23,168 nucleotides of DNA, from the NCBI GenBank assembly GCA_021822115.1, contig JAJZSA010000040.1, positions 1-23,168 on the forward strand, in the 5' to 3' direction. The position numbers were made by a program, and so were the translations under genes. Each line of letters opens with the position of its first letter. Positions within the stretch are counted from its first letter, which is position 1. This document shows positions 9,227 through 18,886 of this stretch, piece by piece. Origin of the DNA: Pseudomonadota bacterium (GTDB taxonomy: Bacteria; Pseudomonadota; Gammaproteobacteria; Burkholderiales; Gallionellaceae). The notes under the pieces were generated by a model, which saw only the letters and a program-made list of their open reading frames with translations, was not told where the DNA came from and made no database searches.

Positions 9227-10210
9227 TCAGTTCTGCCACAGCGGCGGCTCCTCCATCGCGGCGATCTGCTCGCGCAATTCGAGGATGCGGTTCTGCCAGT
9301 AGTGCTGGGTGTTGAACCACGGGAAGGCGACCTTGAAAGCGGCATCGTCCCAGCGCCGCGCCAGCCAGGCGGAATAGTGGATAAGGCGCAGCGTGCGCAG
9401 CCCTTCGATCAGGTGCAGTTCGCGCGCATCGAACTCGCAGAAATCCTCGTAGCCCGCCAGCACATCGCCCATCTGCTTCACGCGCTCCTCGCGCTCGCCC
9501 GAGAGCAGCATCCACAAGTCCTGCACCGCAGGCCCCATGCGGCTGTCGTCGAAATCGACGAAGTGCGGGCCATCGTCGGTCCACAGCACATTGCCCGCAT
9601 GGCAATCGCCGTGCAGGCGCAAGGTCTGCACCTTGCCCGCGCGGTCGAAGCAATGGCGCACACCCTCCAGCGCCTGATCGATCACGCTGCGATAAGCGGG
9701 TTCGATGTCGGCGGGAATGAATCCGTTGCCCAACAGATAATCGCGCGGCTCGATGCCGAAGGTCTCGATGTTCAACTCGGGACGATGCTGGAATCCCTTG
9801 GTCGCGCCCACCGCATGGATGCGACCGAGGAAACGCCCCAGCCATTCCAGCGTGTCGCGATCTTCCAGCTCCGGCGCGCGCCCGCCCTGCTTCTCGAACA
9901 GCGCGAAACGGAAACCCTCGAAGTGATGCAAAGACTTGCCGCCGATGACCAGCGCAGGCACCACCGGGATCTCGCGCTCCGCCAGCTCCTGCACAAAGGC
10001 ATGCTCTTCCAGGATGGCCTCATCCGTCCAGCGCGCCGGGCGATAGAACTTCGCCACCAGCGGCCCGCCCTCCTCGATTCCCACCTGATACACGCGGTTC
10101 TCGTAACTGTTCAGCGCCAGCAAGCGCCCATCACAACGCAGGCCGATGCTCTCCAGCGCATTGAGCATGGCATCGGGGGTGAGGGAGGAAAAAGAGGCGG
10201 AGGCAGTCAT
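9227..10210 (-). CDS. srkA: stress response Ser/Thr kinase SrkA (YihE)
   Basis: A 327-residue kinase of the choline/aminoglycoside-kinase fold, practically the length of E. coli SrkA (328). I start at MTASASFSSLTPDAM because the E. coli protein begins at the same distance from the shared LNSYENRVYQ block; upstream in-frame ATGs would add unrelated residues. The ribosome-binding site is poor. Catalytic residues are present: HGDCHAGNVLW (200-210, with D202 and N207) and FVDFDD with D219. SrkA phosphorylates proteins and counteracts programmed cell death under stress, in E. coli in the Cpx regulon. There is no dsbA next to it here, unlike in enterobacteria. Confidence 0.9.
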   Translation of the reverse strand: MTASASFSSLTPDAMLNALESIGLRCDGRLLALNSYENRVYQVGIEEGGPLVAKFYRPARWTDEAILEEHAFVQELAEREIPVVPALVIGGKSLHHFEGFRFALFEKQGGRAPELEDRDTLEWLGRFLGRIHAVGATKGFQHRPELNIETFGIEPRDYLLGNGFIPADIEPAYRSVIDQALEGVRHCFDRAGKVQTLRLHGDCHAGNVLWTDDGPHFVDFDDSRMGPAVQDLWMLLSGEREERVKQMGDVLAGYEDFCEFDARELHLIEGLRTLRLIHYSAWLARRWDDAAFKVAFPWFNTQHYWQNRILELREQIAAMEEPPLWQN

Positions 10211-10406
10211 GGGGGAAGCATACCAGTCATTGCAGCGGGACTGGCAACAAGGATGCATGACTCGATTTGTATGATGGAGGAAAAAACTTACTGAAGAGTG
10301 CCGGGCGTTCGATTTTGGTCGCAAAGCCTACATACAAAGAACTCCCTGCGGCTTGCTGTGATCGCCCGACGAATGGGTGATCATCGCCCTTGCCCGACGC
10401 AAAACC

Positions 10407-11459
10407 TCACCTTCGCAAATCTTGCGCTGCGAGGGTTTGCTCTTTGTGCCAATTTTCCCATTGCTTAGCCTCGGCACTGTATGCCACTGAGTCAACTACA
10501 CGCGGTCGGAGTTCAGCAACACGCTCTTCTGGCGTGGAGGCAATAACCAGTCTGTGTGCGTGCTCAATAGTAAAACGCTGTATCCAATTCGCATGCTCCA
10601 TTGTCACGACAGTCCCACGCATTGGAGGTTTTTCGCCAATTCTCGTGTAAAGCAGATGGCGTGGAGATAGAGGGAAGAATATCTCTGTCCCGGCACTGCC
10701 CCATCCCCCACCGAAATCGTACTTTGCTGGGCTATGAAAATTTAGTCGAACAACAGGATCATCACTTGTAAACCACTTCACCCCATTGGGACTGCGCAGA
10801 ATCGTCCATTTGTGCGCCAAGAGAGCATTAACAGTATTAGTTAAAAGGTGTTTTAGATTGAATATAAATAGGTCGCGTCCTACGACTGTCTCTGCCCGTA
10901 GTAATCCTTGCTCTTCTCCAGGCACCAACTCCGTCGACACCCTAATTGGAAAATATTCAGTATTCTCGCGCCCGCCAACACAAATTAGCGACTTTCCCTC
11001 CCGCTTCGCAGCTTCGAGTTTTTGAACCGACTCCTCAAGGGTTTCTTTAAGAAGATCAGGCAGTGTTTGATGCCATCGTTGAAGCATCTCCATGAGTCGC
11101 GCCGGAGTTCTCACATCTTGAGCTGCCAAGAATCTAATAAGATGCGACCAATCTTGAGGTGTTAAGCTGGCATCATCGACTACCTTTTGAATTATCGCTG
11201 CAGCAGGTGATTCAAAGTCGGCATTCAGCCAACGCTCGACTTCATCCGACAGCTGATTTGCAAGGGCACGAGTGTAAAGGTGGGCGTGATACCCAAGCCC
11301 CTTAACTGAAGCGTGTTTCCAAAGTGGCACGTTTGAGTGAGAGACCAAAACACGATACGCCCAAACCTTACTATCCGTATCCCCCCAGTTTTTTAGATAC
11401 GATTGAGGTACGTAATGGTTGTTTCGCTGAAACTCTTCAACAGTCATAGCGTCTGACAT
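10407..11459 (-). CDS. DUF4238 domain-containing protein
   Basis: A 350-residue protein with the DUF4238 pattern: NNHYVPQSYLKNW near the N-terminus (about residue 13), a helical middle, and HKWTILRSP...WFTSDDPVV plus FFPLSPRHLLYTRI in the second half. Its biochemical function is not known to me. No signal peptide or membrane helix is seen. The gene is visibly poorer in G+C than everything around it and uses more AT-ending codons, which suggests recent transfer; it is a single accessory gene between srkA and nfsB. The ATG at 11459 lacks a good ribosome-binding site; the ATG four codons in is an alternative start. DUF4238 proteins occur patchily in bacteria, and a defence or toxin role would be a guess. 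Confidence 0.85.
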   Translation of the reverse strand: MSDAMTVEEFQRNNHYVPQSYLKNWGDTDSKVWAYRVLVSHSNVPLWKHASVKGLGYHAHLYTRALANQLSDEVERWLNADFESPAAAIIQKVVDDASLTPQDWSHLIRFLAAQDVRTPARLMEMLQRWHQTLPDLLKETLEESVQKLEAAKREGKSLICVGGRENTEYFPIRVSTELVPGEEQGLLRAETVVGRDLFIFNLKHLLTNTVNALLAHKWTILRSPNGVKWFTSDDPVVRLNFHSPAKYDFGGGWGSAGTEIFFPLSPRHLLYTRIGEKPPMRGTVVTMEHANWIQRFTIEHAHRLVIASTPEERVAELRPRVVDSVAYSAEAKQWENWHKEQTLAAQDLRR

Positions 11460-11530
11460 ACGTTCGTTGCTTCATTTTGATTTTTCGCAACCTTGTTCAA
11501 GTCTAAATTTTCACTTAGCTGATACCCCCC

Positions 11531-12187
11531 TCAAATCTCATCAATCACCTTCCCCGCCGGAAACCTCGACTTCGGTAACTTCGCATTGAAGTCGTCCGCA
11601 CCGCGATAGCCCAGCGCGGCTATCACTACGCTGGTGAGGCCCTGTTCGTGCAGGCCGAGTTCTTCGTTGAGGATGCGCGGGTCGAAACCTTCGATGGGGG
11701 TGGCGTCGATCTGCAGCGTGGCGGCGCCGAGCAGCAGGGTGCCGAGGGCGAGGTAGCACTGTTTTTCCATCCAGTGCTGCGTGTCTTTGTAGTCATAGCG
11801 ATGCAGGCCGGTGTAGAAACTGCGGCCCTTGCTTTGCGCGGCCTTGCTCTCCGGCGTGGGGTAGCGGCCGTCGGCGTCTTCCTGTTCGAGCAGGCTGGCG
11901 AGGTGGGCTTCATCCAGGGTGGTGCGGGCGCAGAACACGACGACGTGGGAGGCATTGAGTATCTTGGGGCCGTTGGCGGCGTAGGGGCCTTGCTGTGCGG
12001 CCTTGGCGATGCGCGCCTTGCCTGCCTCGCTGGAGGCGATGATGAAGTGCCAGGGCTGCGAGTTGATGGAGGAAGGCGAGAACCTGAGCAGGGTCTTGAG
12101 TTGTTCGACTTGCTCTGCGGGGATCTTGCGGCTGGGGTCGTAGGCTTTGCAGGTGTAACGGGTCTGGGCGATGCGGGCGATGTCCAT
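11531..12187 (-). CDS. nfsB: NfsB-type oxygen-insensitive nitroreductase
   Basis: A 218-residue FMN-dependent NAD(P)H oxidoreductase. The start MDIARIAQTRYTCKAYD has a GGAG site upstream and aligns with E. coli NfsB (217 residues), which begins MDIISVALKRHSTKAFD. Matching blocks throughout include SPSSINSQPWHFIIAS (FMN phosphate and isoalloxazine contacts), DASHVVVFCA-like NASHVVVFCA, QEDADGRYPTPE, PIEGFDPRIL and the closing LPKSRFP. It reduces nitro compounds, quinones and pteridines in the cytoplasm. It is transcribed away from the DUF4238 gene's start in the same direction with a 71-bp gap, so its location there appears incidental. Confidence 0.93.
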   Translation of the reverse strand: MDIARIAQTRYTCKAYDPSRKIPAEQVEQLKTLLRFSPSSINSQPWHFIIASSEAGKARIAKAAQQGPYAANGPKILNASHVVVFCARTTLDEAHLASLLEQEDADGRYPTPESKAAQSKGRSFYTGLHRYDYKDTQHWMEKQCYLALGTLLLGAATLQIDATPIEGFDPRILNEELGLHEQGLTSVVIAALGYRGADDFNAKLPKSRFPAGKVIDEI

Positions 12188-12329
12188 GCGTGTCTCCGAT
12201 GTGTGACTGAAGTTCGGAGGCGATTTTGCATCAAACATCGGCGCAAACGAAGTGACACGTCAGCGCGCTAACGCATGGCGGACGATCCTGCGCTGCCGGC
12301 ATTGGTGGAACTACTAGCCATTCGACTCA

Positions 12330-12458
12330 GCCCGCAAGCGGGCAAGTCGCGGGTGATCCCGCACAGGCCGGAATCCAGTCATTTATCCACACCTGCGTAG
12401 CAGGATAAAACCAACGGCATGTTAGATAGAGACACTGGATTCCCGCCTGCGCGGGAAT
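12330..12458. repeat. cluster of intergenic hairpins between nfsB and rhlE
   Basis: Three small stem-loops (12330-12343, GCCCGC/GCGGGC; 12349-12362, GCGGG/CCCGC; 12439-12458, ATTCCCGC/GCGGGAAT) and one wide inverted pair, GGAATCCAGT at 12370-12379 with ACTGGATTCC at 12434-12443. The last hairpin sits 10 bases after the rhlE stop on the minus strand without a T-run. The GGATTCCCGC-type palindromes resemble dispersed intergenic repeats known from beta- and gammaproteobacteria. The 280-bp gap holds nothing else I can name. Confidence 0.55.
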
Positions 12459-12467
12459 GACGGCGAT

Positions 12468-13865
<1,398 letters not shown>

Positions 13866-14131
13866 TGTTTTCTTTCTTGTTACAAACGGCCTGTCGCTCG
13901 ATGAGAGCGCCAGTCTGAGGCTGAATGAGGTGGGTGTTGCAAACCAGGGATGGTGGCGACCGCTAGACTGAGACGGGATCGCGGCGCGCAGTGTAACAGA
14001 AGATCATGCCCGCACCGGGGATTCCTGCTGCCGCCGCGAAGTGCGGCCTATATCTTTCGGCATATGGCAACAAGGTCGATTCAATGGCATATTCGGCATC
14101 GTATTTCGAACCGGAACAAGGAGGGGAACCC

Positions 14132-14977
14132 ATGGATGCTGGAATCACCGTTGCGCCCGAAGAGCCGATACTGAACGGCCTGTTCCTCCCGCCCTGTCCC
14201 GCCACGCTGACCTCCATCATGCGTGAAGCGCGCAGTCCGCTGGGCACCCTGGACAAGATCGCCCATCTCATCGGCAGCGATGCCGGTCTTGTAGCACCGC
14301 TGCTGAAACTCGCCAACTCACCGTTGATGGGGCTGCGCAGCAAGGTCACGTCGGTGATGCATGCGGTGAGCCTGCTCGGTTTGCAGAACACCTTGAACCT
14401 GGTGCACAACATCGCGCTGCGCCAAAGTCTGGAAGGCAACGGGCAGAGCTTCGAGAAATTCTGGGAACGTTCCAGCCTGGCAGCGACCGTGGCCGAGAAG
14501 ATCGGCGCACGCTTCCCCGGCGTCAGCCGCGACGATGCCTATATCGCGGCGCTGTTCCACGATTGCGGCATCCCCATGCTGATCCAGCGTTTCCCCGACT
14601 ATCGCGACAAGGTGATGAGCCAGAGCGCGCGCGGCGTGCCCATCTGCGCGACCGAAAGCGCCCATTTCTTCACCAACCACGCGGTGGTCGGCAACATGCT
14701 GACACGCTCCTGGGGACTGCCGCCGCACGTGTGCAAAGCCATCCTGTTCCATCACGATGCGACCATCTTCTCCACCCCCGGCGACCAGCTGGACGACAGC
14801 GTGCTCGACCTGATCGCCGTGATGCACATGGCGGAATACATCGTGGACGAGCATCTGCTTGTGCGCGACAAGGAATGGCCGCAGTTCGAACACGACGTGC
14901 TGCGGCATTTCGATCTGGCGGAGCAGGAGTTCGCCGAGTTGAAGAGCGACATGCTGGCCTATCTCAACGGCGACTGA
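14132..14977 (+). CDS. HDOD domain signalling protein
   Basis: A 281-residue protein. I chose the ATG at 14132 because a strong AAGGAGGGG site (14118-14126) sits just upstream; earlier in-frame ATGs have none. The HDOD domain covers about residues 18-215: PPCPATLTSIM, an AGLVAPLLKLANSP segment, VMHAVSLLGLQNTLNLV, and the HD-like AALFHDCGIPML. HDOD proteins lack the full HD hydrolase metal site and act as signalling or regulatory modules in chemotaxis, c-di-GMP and stress circuits. No second domain is attached, so the output is unknown. It is divergent from rhlE and converges with the LRR-kinase gene with five bases between the stops. Confidence 0.88.
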   Translation: MDAGITVAPEEPILNGLFLPPCPATLTSIMREARSPLGTLDKIAHLIGSDAGLVAPLLKLANSPLMGLRSKVTSVMHAVSLLGLQNTLNLVHNIALRQSLEGNGQSFEKFWERSSLAATVAEKIGARFPGVSRDDAYIAALFHDCGIPMLIQRFPDYRDKVMSQSARGVPICATESAHFFTNHAVVGNMLTRSWGLPPHVCKAILFHHDATIFSTPGDQLDDSVLDLIAVMHMAEYIVDEHLLVRDKEWPQFEHDVLRHFDLAEQEFAELKSDMLAYLNGD

Positions 14978-14982
14978 GCGCG

Positions 14983-16281
14983 CTAGCGCATCGCTTGCAA
15001 CTGGCGGCCGATGTCGGCGAACGTCGGCCGTTGCAATACTTCCTCTCCCGCACAACGTCGCTGCAAGGCCCATAGCGCCTGCAACTCGGCAGCATCGGCC
15101 GTACAGCGTTGCAGCAACTCTTCCAGCAGACAGGCGAAGGCACGCACTTCGATGCGCTGCAAGGCCGCTGCGGCATCTCCCGCGACATGGAACGAGGCCG
15201 CGCCGAAATCGCCAAGCAGCACTTCCCCCGCCCCATCGTGCAGCATGTTGTGCGCATAGAGATCGCCATGCATCAGGCCGCGCGCATGCAGATGTTCAGC
15301 CGTGGCCGCGATGCGGCTGGCGATACGCAGCACTCGTTGCAGTGTGAAGTGCGTCCCCTCTGGATAGATATCGCGTGTGCAGGAAGCCAGGCTGGGCGGG
15401 CCGGCCAGATTGCGGAAACGCGCGTCCACCAGCGCCAGTACCAGTCCATCCACCTGGTCGGGATGCCCGACGACACGGCCGCGCAGCGGGATCAGCCCGG
15501 CATGCCCGCCGGCATGGATGCAGGCCGCCATCTCACTGTGCGGCGAGCCGTCGCTGGTCACGGCGCCCTTGAACAGTTTCACCGCCACCTCGCCGCCCGG
15601 CTGCCAGCTGGCGCGATGGATCACGCCGGAAGCGCCCTCGCCCAGCTTGTCATGCAGTTGCAACTGTGACCACGGGATCGCAGGGATCGGGTCATGTGTC
15701 CGCGCATGCTGTTCCTGCTCGACGCAGAACGGATTGCCGGCATAGGCCAGCCAGGACAGGCGCGGCAACGTCAGCAACCATGCCGGCAAGTCCGGCAGAT
15801 CATTGGCTGCGATGCGCAGCAGTTCGAGACGCGTGCAAGCTGCCAGGCTGGCGGGCAGCTCACGCAGACGGTTGCCGGCCAGCATCAGCTTCTGCAACTG
15901 CGTGCAGCGCCCCAGCTCCGACGGCAAGGTCGCGATCTCGTTGTCGGTGAGGATCAACCAGCGCAATTCGGGCGGCAAAGCTGCGGCCGGCACCTGGCGG
16001 ATGCGATTGGATTTGAAGCCGACCATGCTGAGTTGCGCACACTGCCCCAGCACGGCGGGCAGTTCGGTAAAGCGGTTGTCGGAGCAGAACAGGATGCGCA
16101 ACTTATGCAGGCGCGGCAGGTCGTCCGGCAGCGACGACAGTTGGTTGCCGGACAGATCGAGGATCTCCAGCGTATCGGCCAACGCGAAGATCTCGCGCGG
16201 GAATTCGCGCAATCCGCACTTCAGGTTGAGTCGCGTGGTACCAGCCAGGGCACCGGCGCGCAGTCTGTCCAATGTATCCAT
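14983..16281 (-). CDS. leucine-rich repeat protein fused to Ser/Thr kinase domain
   Basis: A 432-residue two-part protein. Residues 1-185 form about seven leucine-rich repeats (L-x-x-LxLSGNxLxxLP pattern). Residues 210-430 form a eukaryotic-type kinase: glycine loop LGEGASGV (213-220), VAVKLFK with K235, HGDLYAHN with D340 and N345, and GDFG (357-360). The catalytic HGD replaces the usual HRD but the key Asp is kept. I start at MDTLDRL: the in-frame ATG 13 codons upstream would translate the terminator hairpin of ychF. No membrane segment is seen, so it is probably cytoplasmic. Substrates are unknown. Similar LRR-kinase fusions occur in other proteobacteria, to my recollection. It is tandem with ychF, and no phosphatase gene is nearby. 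Confidence 0.85.
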   Translation of the reverse strand: MDTLDRLRAGALAGTTRLNLKCGLREFPREIFALADTLEILDLSGNQLSSLPDDLPRLHKLRILFCSDNRFTELPAVLGQCAQLSMVGFKSNRIRQVPAAALPPELRWLILTDNEIATLPSELGRCTQLQKLMLAGNRLRELPASLAACTRLELLRIAANDLPDLPAWLLTLPRLSWLAYAGNPFCVEQEQHARTHDPIPAIPWSQLQLHDKLGEGASGVIHRASWQPGGEVAVKLFKGAVTSDGSPHSEMAACIHAGGHAGLIPLRGRVVGHPDQVDGLVLALVDARFRNLAGPPSLASCTRDIYPEGTHFTLQRVLRIASRIAATAEHLHARGLMHGDLYAHNMLHDGAGEVLLGDFGAASFHVAGDAAAALQRIEVRAFACLLEELLQRCTADAAELQALWALQRRCAGEEVLQRPTFADIGRQLQAMR

Positions 16282-16295
16282 GCCTATCAAACGAC

Positions 16296-16318
16296 GAAGC
16301 CCAGCGGAGCTGGGCTTC
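16296..16318 (-). terminator. probable ychF terminator hairpin
   Basis: A perfect 10-bp stem, GAAGCCCAGC with GCTGGGCTTC, and a three-base loop, 24 bases beyond the ychF stop. The tail (GTCGTTTGAT) is only partly T-rich. It lies 14 bases before the LRR-kinase start and decides that start. Confidence 0.6.
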
Positions 16319-16342
16319 ATGCGCTCCTGACTATCGTTCTTG

Positions 16343-17434
16343 TTACACGTTGAACAGGAAGTTCATCACGTCGCCGTCCTGCACCACGTAGTCCTTGCCT
16401 TCCACACGCATCTTGCCCTTCTCCTTGGCGCCGGCTTCACCGCCGCAGGCGATGAAATCGGCAAAGGAGATGGTCTGCGCACGGATGAAGCCACGCTCGA
16501 AATCGGTGTGGATGACGCCCGCAGCTTGCGGTGCGGTATCGCCCTTGTGGATGGTCCAGGCGCGCACTTCCTTCACGCCGGCGGTGAAATAGGTCTGCAG
16601 ACCGAGCAGGTCATAACCTGCGCGGATCAGACGGTTCAGGCCGGGCTCATCCAGGCCGAGGTCGGCGAGGAATTCCTTCTTGTCGGCATCGTCCAGATCA
16701 GCCAGCTCCTGTTCGATCTTGGCACACAGCGCCACCACCGGCGCACCTTCTTTCGCAGCGTATTCGCGCAGGCGATCCAGATGCGGGTTGTTCTCGAAAC
16801 CGTCTTCCATCACGTTGCCGACATACATCGCGGGCTTGATGGTGAGCAGGCACAGCGGCTTGATGATCAGCTTGTCGTCGTCGGACATGGCCAGCGTGCG
16901 CGCCGGCTGGCCTTGGTTCAGGTGCGGCAGCAGCTTCTCCAGCACGGCCACCAGTTTCTGCGCATCCTTGTCGCCGGACTTGGCTTTCTTGCCGTCGCGT
17001 GCCAGGGCGCGCTCGACCGATGCCAGGTCGGCCAGCGCCAGTTCGGTGACGATGGTCTCGATATCCGCCAACGGATCGACGCGACCGGCGACGTGCACGA
17101 TGTTGGGATCATCGAAGCAGCGCACCACGTTGACGATGGCGTCGGTCTCGCGGATGTTGGCGAGGAACTGGTTGCCCAGGCCTTCACCCTTGGACGCGCC
17201 GGCCACCAAGCCGGCGATGTCGACGAACTCGACGATGGCATGTTGCACACGCTGCGGATTGACGATCTTGGACAGCTCGTCCAGACGCGGGTCCGGCACT
17301 TCGACGATGCCGACGTTGGGTTCGATGGTGCAGAACGGATAGTTCTCCGCCGCGATGCCGGATTTGGTCAACGCATTGAACAGGGTGGACTTGCCAACGT
17401 TGGGCAGACCGACGATACCGCATTTGAGACTCAT
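16343..17434 (-). CDS. ychF: redox-regulated ribosome-associated ATPase YchF
   Basis: A 363-residue Obg-family P-loop protein, the same length as in E. coli. It has the G1 motif GLPNVGKST (9-17), switch region [11 protein letters not shown], the G3 motif VDIAGLV, and a C-terminal TGS domain (about 275-360, [13 protein letters not shown]...). YchF/OLA1 binds ATP rather than GTP and associates with ribosomes, negatively affecting the oxidative stress response. The ATG follows a GAGGAAA site. It is downstream of pth on the same strand, a pairing widespread in proteobacteria, with an inverted repeat in the 88-bp gap. Confidence 0.96.
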   Translation of the reverse strand: MSLKCGIVGLPNVGKSTLFNALTKSGIAAENYPFCTIEPNVGIVEVPDPRLDELSKIVNPQRVQHAIVEFVDIAGLVAGASKGEGLGNQFLANIRETDAIVNVVRCFDDPNIVHVAGRVDPLADIETIVTELALADLASVERALARDGKKAKSGDKDAQKLVAVLEKLLPHLNQGQPARTLAMSDDDKLIIKPLCLLTIKPAMYVGNVMEDGFENNPHLDRLREYAAKEGAPVVALCAKIEQELADLDDADKKEFLADLGLDEPGLNRLIRAGYDLLGLQTYFTAGVKEVRAWTIHKGDTAPQAAGVIHTDFERGFIRAQTISFADFIACGGEAGAKEKGKMRVEGKDYVVQDGDVMNFLFNV

Positions 17435-17454
17435 GGTTGTTTCCTCATAAATAC

Positions 17455-17524
17455 AGGATTTTGGAGTTTGGATTTAGGATTTAGCCGCCCCACCCCAAAT
17501 CCTAAGTCCCAGTTCCAAAATCCT
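17455..17524. repeat. long imperfect inverted repeat between pth and ychF
   Basis: Arms of 28 bases (17455-17482 and 17497-17524) match at 24 of 28 positions around a 14-base loop; both are built from AGGATTTTGGA and GGATTTAGGATTT-like units. The right arm overlaps the pth stop codon. The AT-rich composition contrasts with its surroundings. It may fold in the pth-ychF transcript or be a dispersed repeat. Confidence 0.75.
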
Positions 17525-18122
17525 AGTTACTGTGCAGCTTCAACATCGCAGCTTCCAGCTTGCCTTCGATGATGAGCGATGCGACATCCTGCGCACGCTG
17601 CATCGCCTGGTCGATCAATTGCTGCTCTTCCTTGCGCGGCGCATTGAGCACGAAGTTGCTCACTTCGTTGCGTTCGCCCGGATGGCCGATGCCGATGCGC
17701 AGACGCCAGAAGTCTTTCGTGCCCAGATGGGCGATGATGTCCTTCAGGCCGTTATGGCCGCCGTGGCCGCCACCCAGCTTGAGCTTGGCGCTGCCCGGCG
17801 GCAGGTCCAGCTCGTCATGCACCACCAGCACCTGCGCTGCCTCGATCTTGAAGAATTGCGCCAGCGCGCCGACCGAACGACCGCTCACGTTCATGAAGGT
17901 CTGCGGTTTGAGCAGATGGACTTCCTGCCCGTGCAGCACCAGCTTGGCATGCAGACCATGGAACTTGTTCTCGGCACGGAACGCGGCGCCGTGTGCGCGC
18001 ACCAGTTCGTCCACCCACCAGAACCCTGCGTTGTGGCGTGTGGCTTCGTATTCCTTGCCGGGGTTACCCAACCCGACGATGAGTTTGATTGGCTCGCTCA
18101 CGCTGGATTTTTGAGGGTCCAT
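17523..18122 (-). CDS. pth: peptidyl-tRNA hydrolase
   Basis: A 199-residue enzyme that releases tRNA from stalled peptidyl-tRNA. It has LIVGLGNPGKEYEATRHN with catalytic H30, KPQTFMNVSG, VVHDELDLPPG with the conserved Asp, and GGGHGGHNGLKDI. The ATG at 18122 adds about nine residues compared with E. coli and lacks a ribosome-binding site; a GTG seven codons further in (VSEPIKLIVG) is an alternative start, also without one. The ATG sits four bases after the T-run of the rplY terminator, an unusually tight arrangement. The pth-rplY pairing is common and both act in translation. Confidence 0.94.
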   Translation of the reverse strand: MDPQKSSVSEPIKLIVGLGNPGKEYEATRHNAGFWWVDELVRAHGAAFRAENKFHGLHAKLVLHGQEVHLLKPQTFMNVSGRSVGALAQFFKIEAAQVLVVHDELDLPPGSAKLKLGGGHGGHNGLKDIIAHLGTKDFWRLRIGIGHPGERNEVSNFVLNAPRKEEQQLIDQAMQRAQDVASLIIEGKLEAAMLKLHSN

Positions 18123-18126
18123 AATG

Positions 18127-18162
18127 AAAAAACCCGCCATGCACCGTAGATGACATGGCGGG
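18127..18162 (-). terminator. intrinsic terminator after rplY
   Basis: On the minus strand a perfect 9-bp stem (CCCGCCATG with CATGGCGGG, 12-base loop) is followed by six T. It lies 15 bases past the rplY stop and just before the pth start codon. Confidence 0.92.
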
Positions 18163-18177
18163 TCGTTCCAGAGATGT

Positions 18178-18798
18178 TTACTTCTTCTCTTCGGTGGCTT
18201 CCGCAGCGGCAGCTTCAGCAGCGGCTTCCACGGTACCGCGCGGCACGGCAACGGTAGCGACGGCGTCAGCGGCATGGTGATGGTGCGCCGCTTCCACGCC
18301 CTTCGGCAGCTTGACGTCGGACACGTGGATGGAATGACCCAGTTCCAGAGCGCCCAGATCCACTTCGATGGACAGCGGCAGGTCGGCCGGCAGACACACC
18401 ACATCCAGCTCGTTCAGCACGTGGGTGATCTTGCCGCCACCGGTCTTCACGCCCGGAGCGATCTCAGCGTTGATGAAGTGCAGAGGCACCTTCATGTGCA
18501 CCTTCTTCTTCGGGTCGACGCGCTGGAAATCGATGTGCAGCACTTGCTGACGGAAGGGGTGCATCTGGAAGTCACGCAGCAGCACCTTCTCCTTCTTGCC
18601 GTCCAGATTCAGGGACAGGATGGAAGCGTGGAACGCTTCGTTACGCAGCGCGAAGTAAACGGGGTTGTGATCGAGTTCGATCATCACGGCTTCGCCTGCG
18701 CCGTAAACGACGCCGGGAACGCGGTTGGACTTGCGCAGACGGCGGCTCGCACCCGTTCCTTGCGCCTGGCGCTTGTTTGCGCTGATTTCGATGGTCAT
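18178..18798 (-). CDS. rplY: 50S ribosomal protein L25/general stress protein Ctc
   Basis: A 206-residue long form of L25 (TL5/CTC type), which binds 5S rRNA. The N-terminal L25 domain (about 1-95) contains [18 protein letters not shown] and HIDFQRVD; the C-terminal beta domain includes [16 protein letters not shown]; the end is an Ala/Glu-rich tail. A GGAGAAGC site precedes the ATG. It lies between prs and pth as in many betaproteobacteria, flanked on both sides by terminators, so part of its expression must come from read-through or its own promoter. Confidence 0.95.
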   Translation of the reverse strand: MTIEISANKRQAQGTGASRRLRKSNRVPGVVYGAGEAVMIELDHNPVYFALRNEAFHASILSLNLDGKKEKVLLRDFQMHPFRQQVLHIDFQRVDPKKKVHMKVPLHFINAEIAPGVKTGGGKITHVLNELDVVCLPADLPLSIEVDLGALELGHSIHVSDVKLPKGVEAAHHHHAADAVATVAVPRGTVEAAAEAAAAEATEEKK

Positions 18799-18813
18799 GT
18801 TGCTTCTCCACTA

Positions 18814-18847
18814 TAAAAATCGAAGCTCCCCGCGACCAGGGAGCTTC
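18814..18847 (-). terminator. intrinsic terminator after prs
   Basis: A perfect 9-bp stem (GAAGCTCCC with GGGAGCTTC, eight-base loop) followed on the minus strand by GATTTTTATAG. It lies between the prs stop and the rplY ribosome-binding site. Confidence 0.85.
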
Positions 18848-18886
18848 TGGTTGTGCGACGACCGACATGGCCGCCGCGAATCTTCA

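Noticed and set aside
16282..16320. Upstream in-frame ATG of the LRR-kinase gene (MKPSSAG start, with AGGAG nearby)
   Set aside because: These codons are the perfect hairpin after ychF; the MDTLDRL start leads directly into the repeat domain and is more plausible.
16340..17572. 410-codon plus-strand open frame opposite ychF
   Set aside because: Shadow of the conserved ATPase gene; it even runs through the intergenic inverted repeat.
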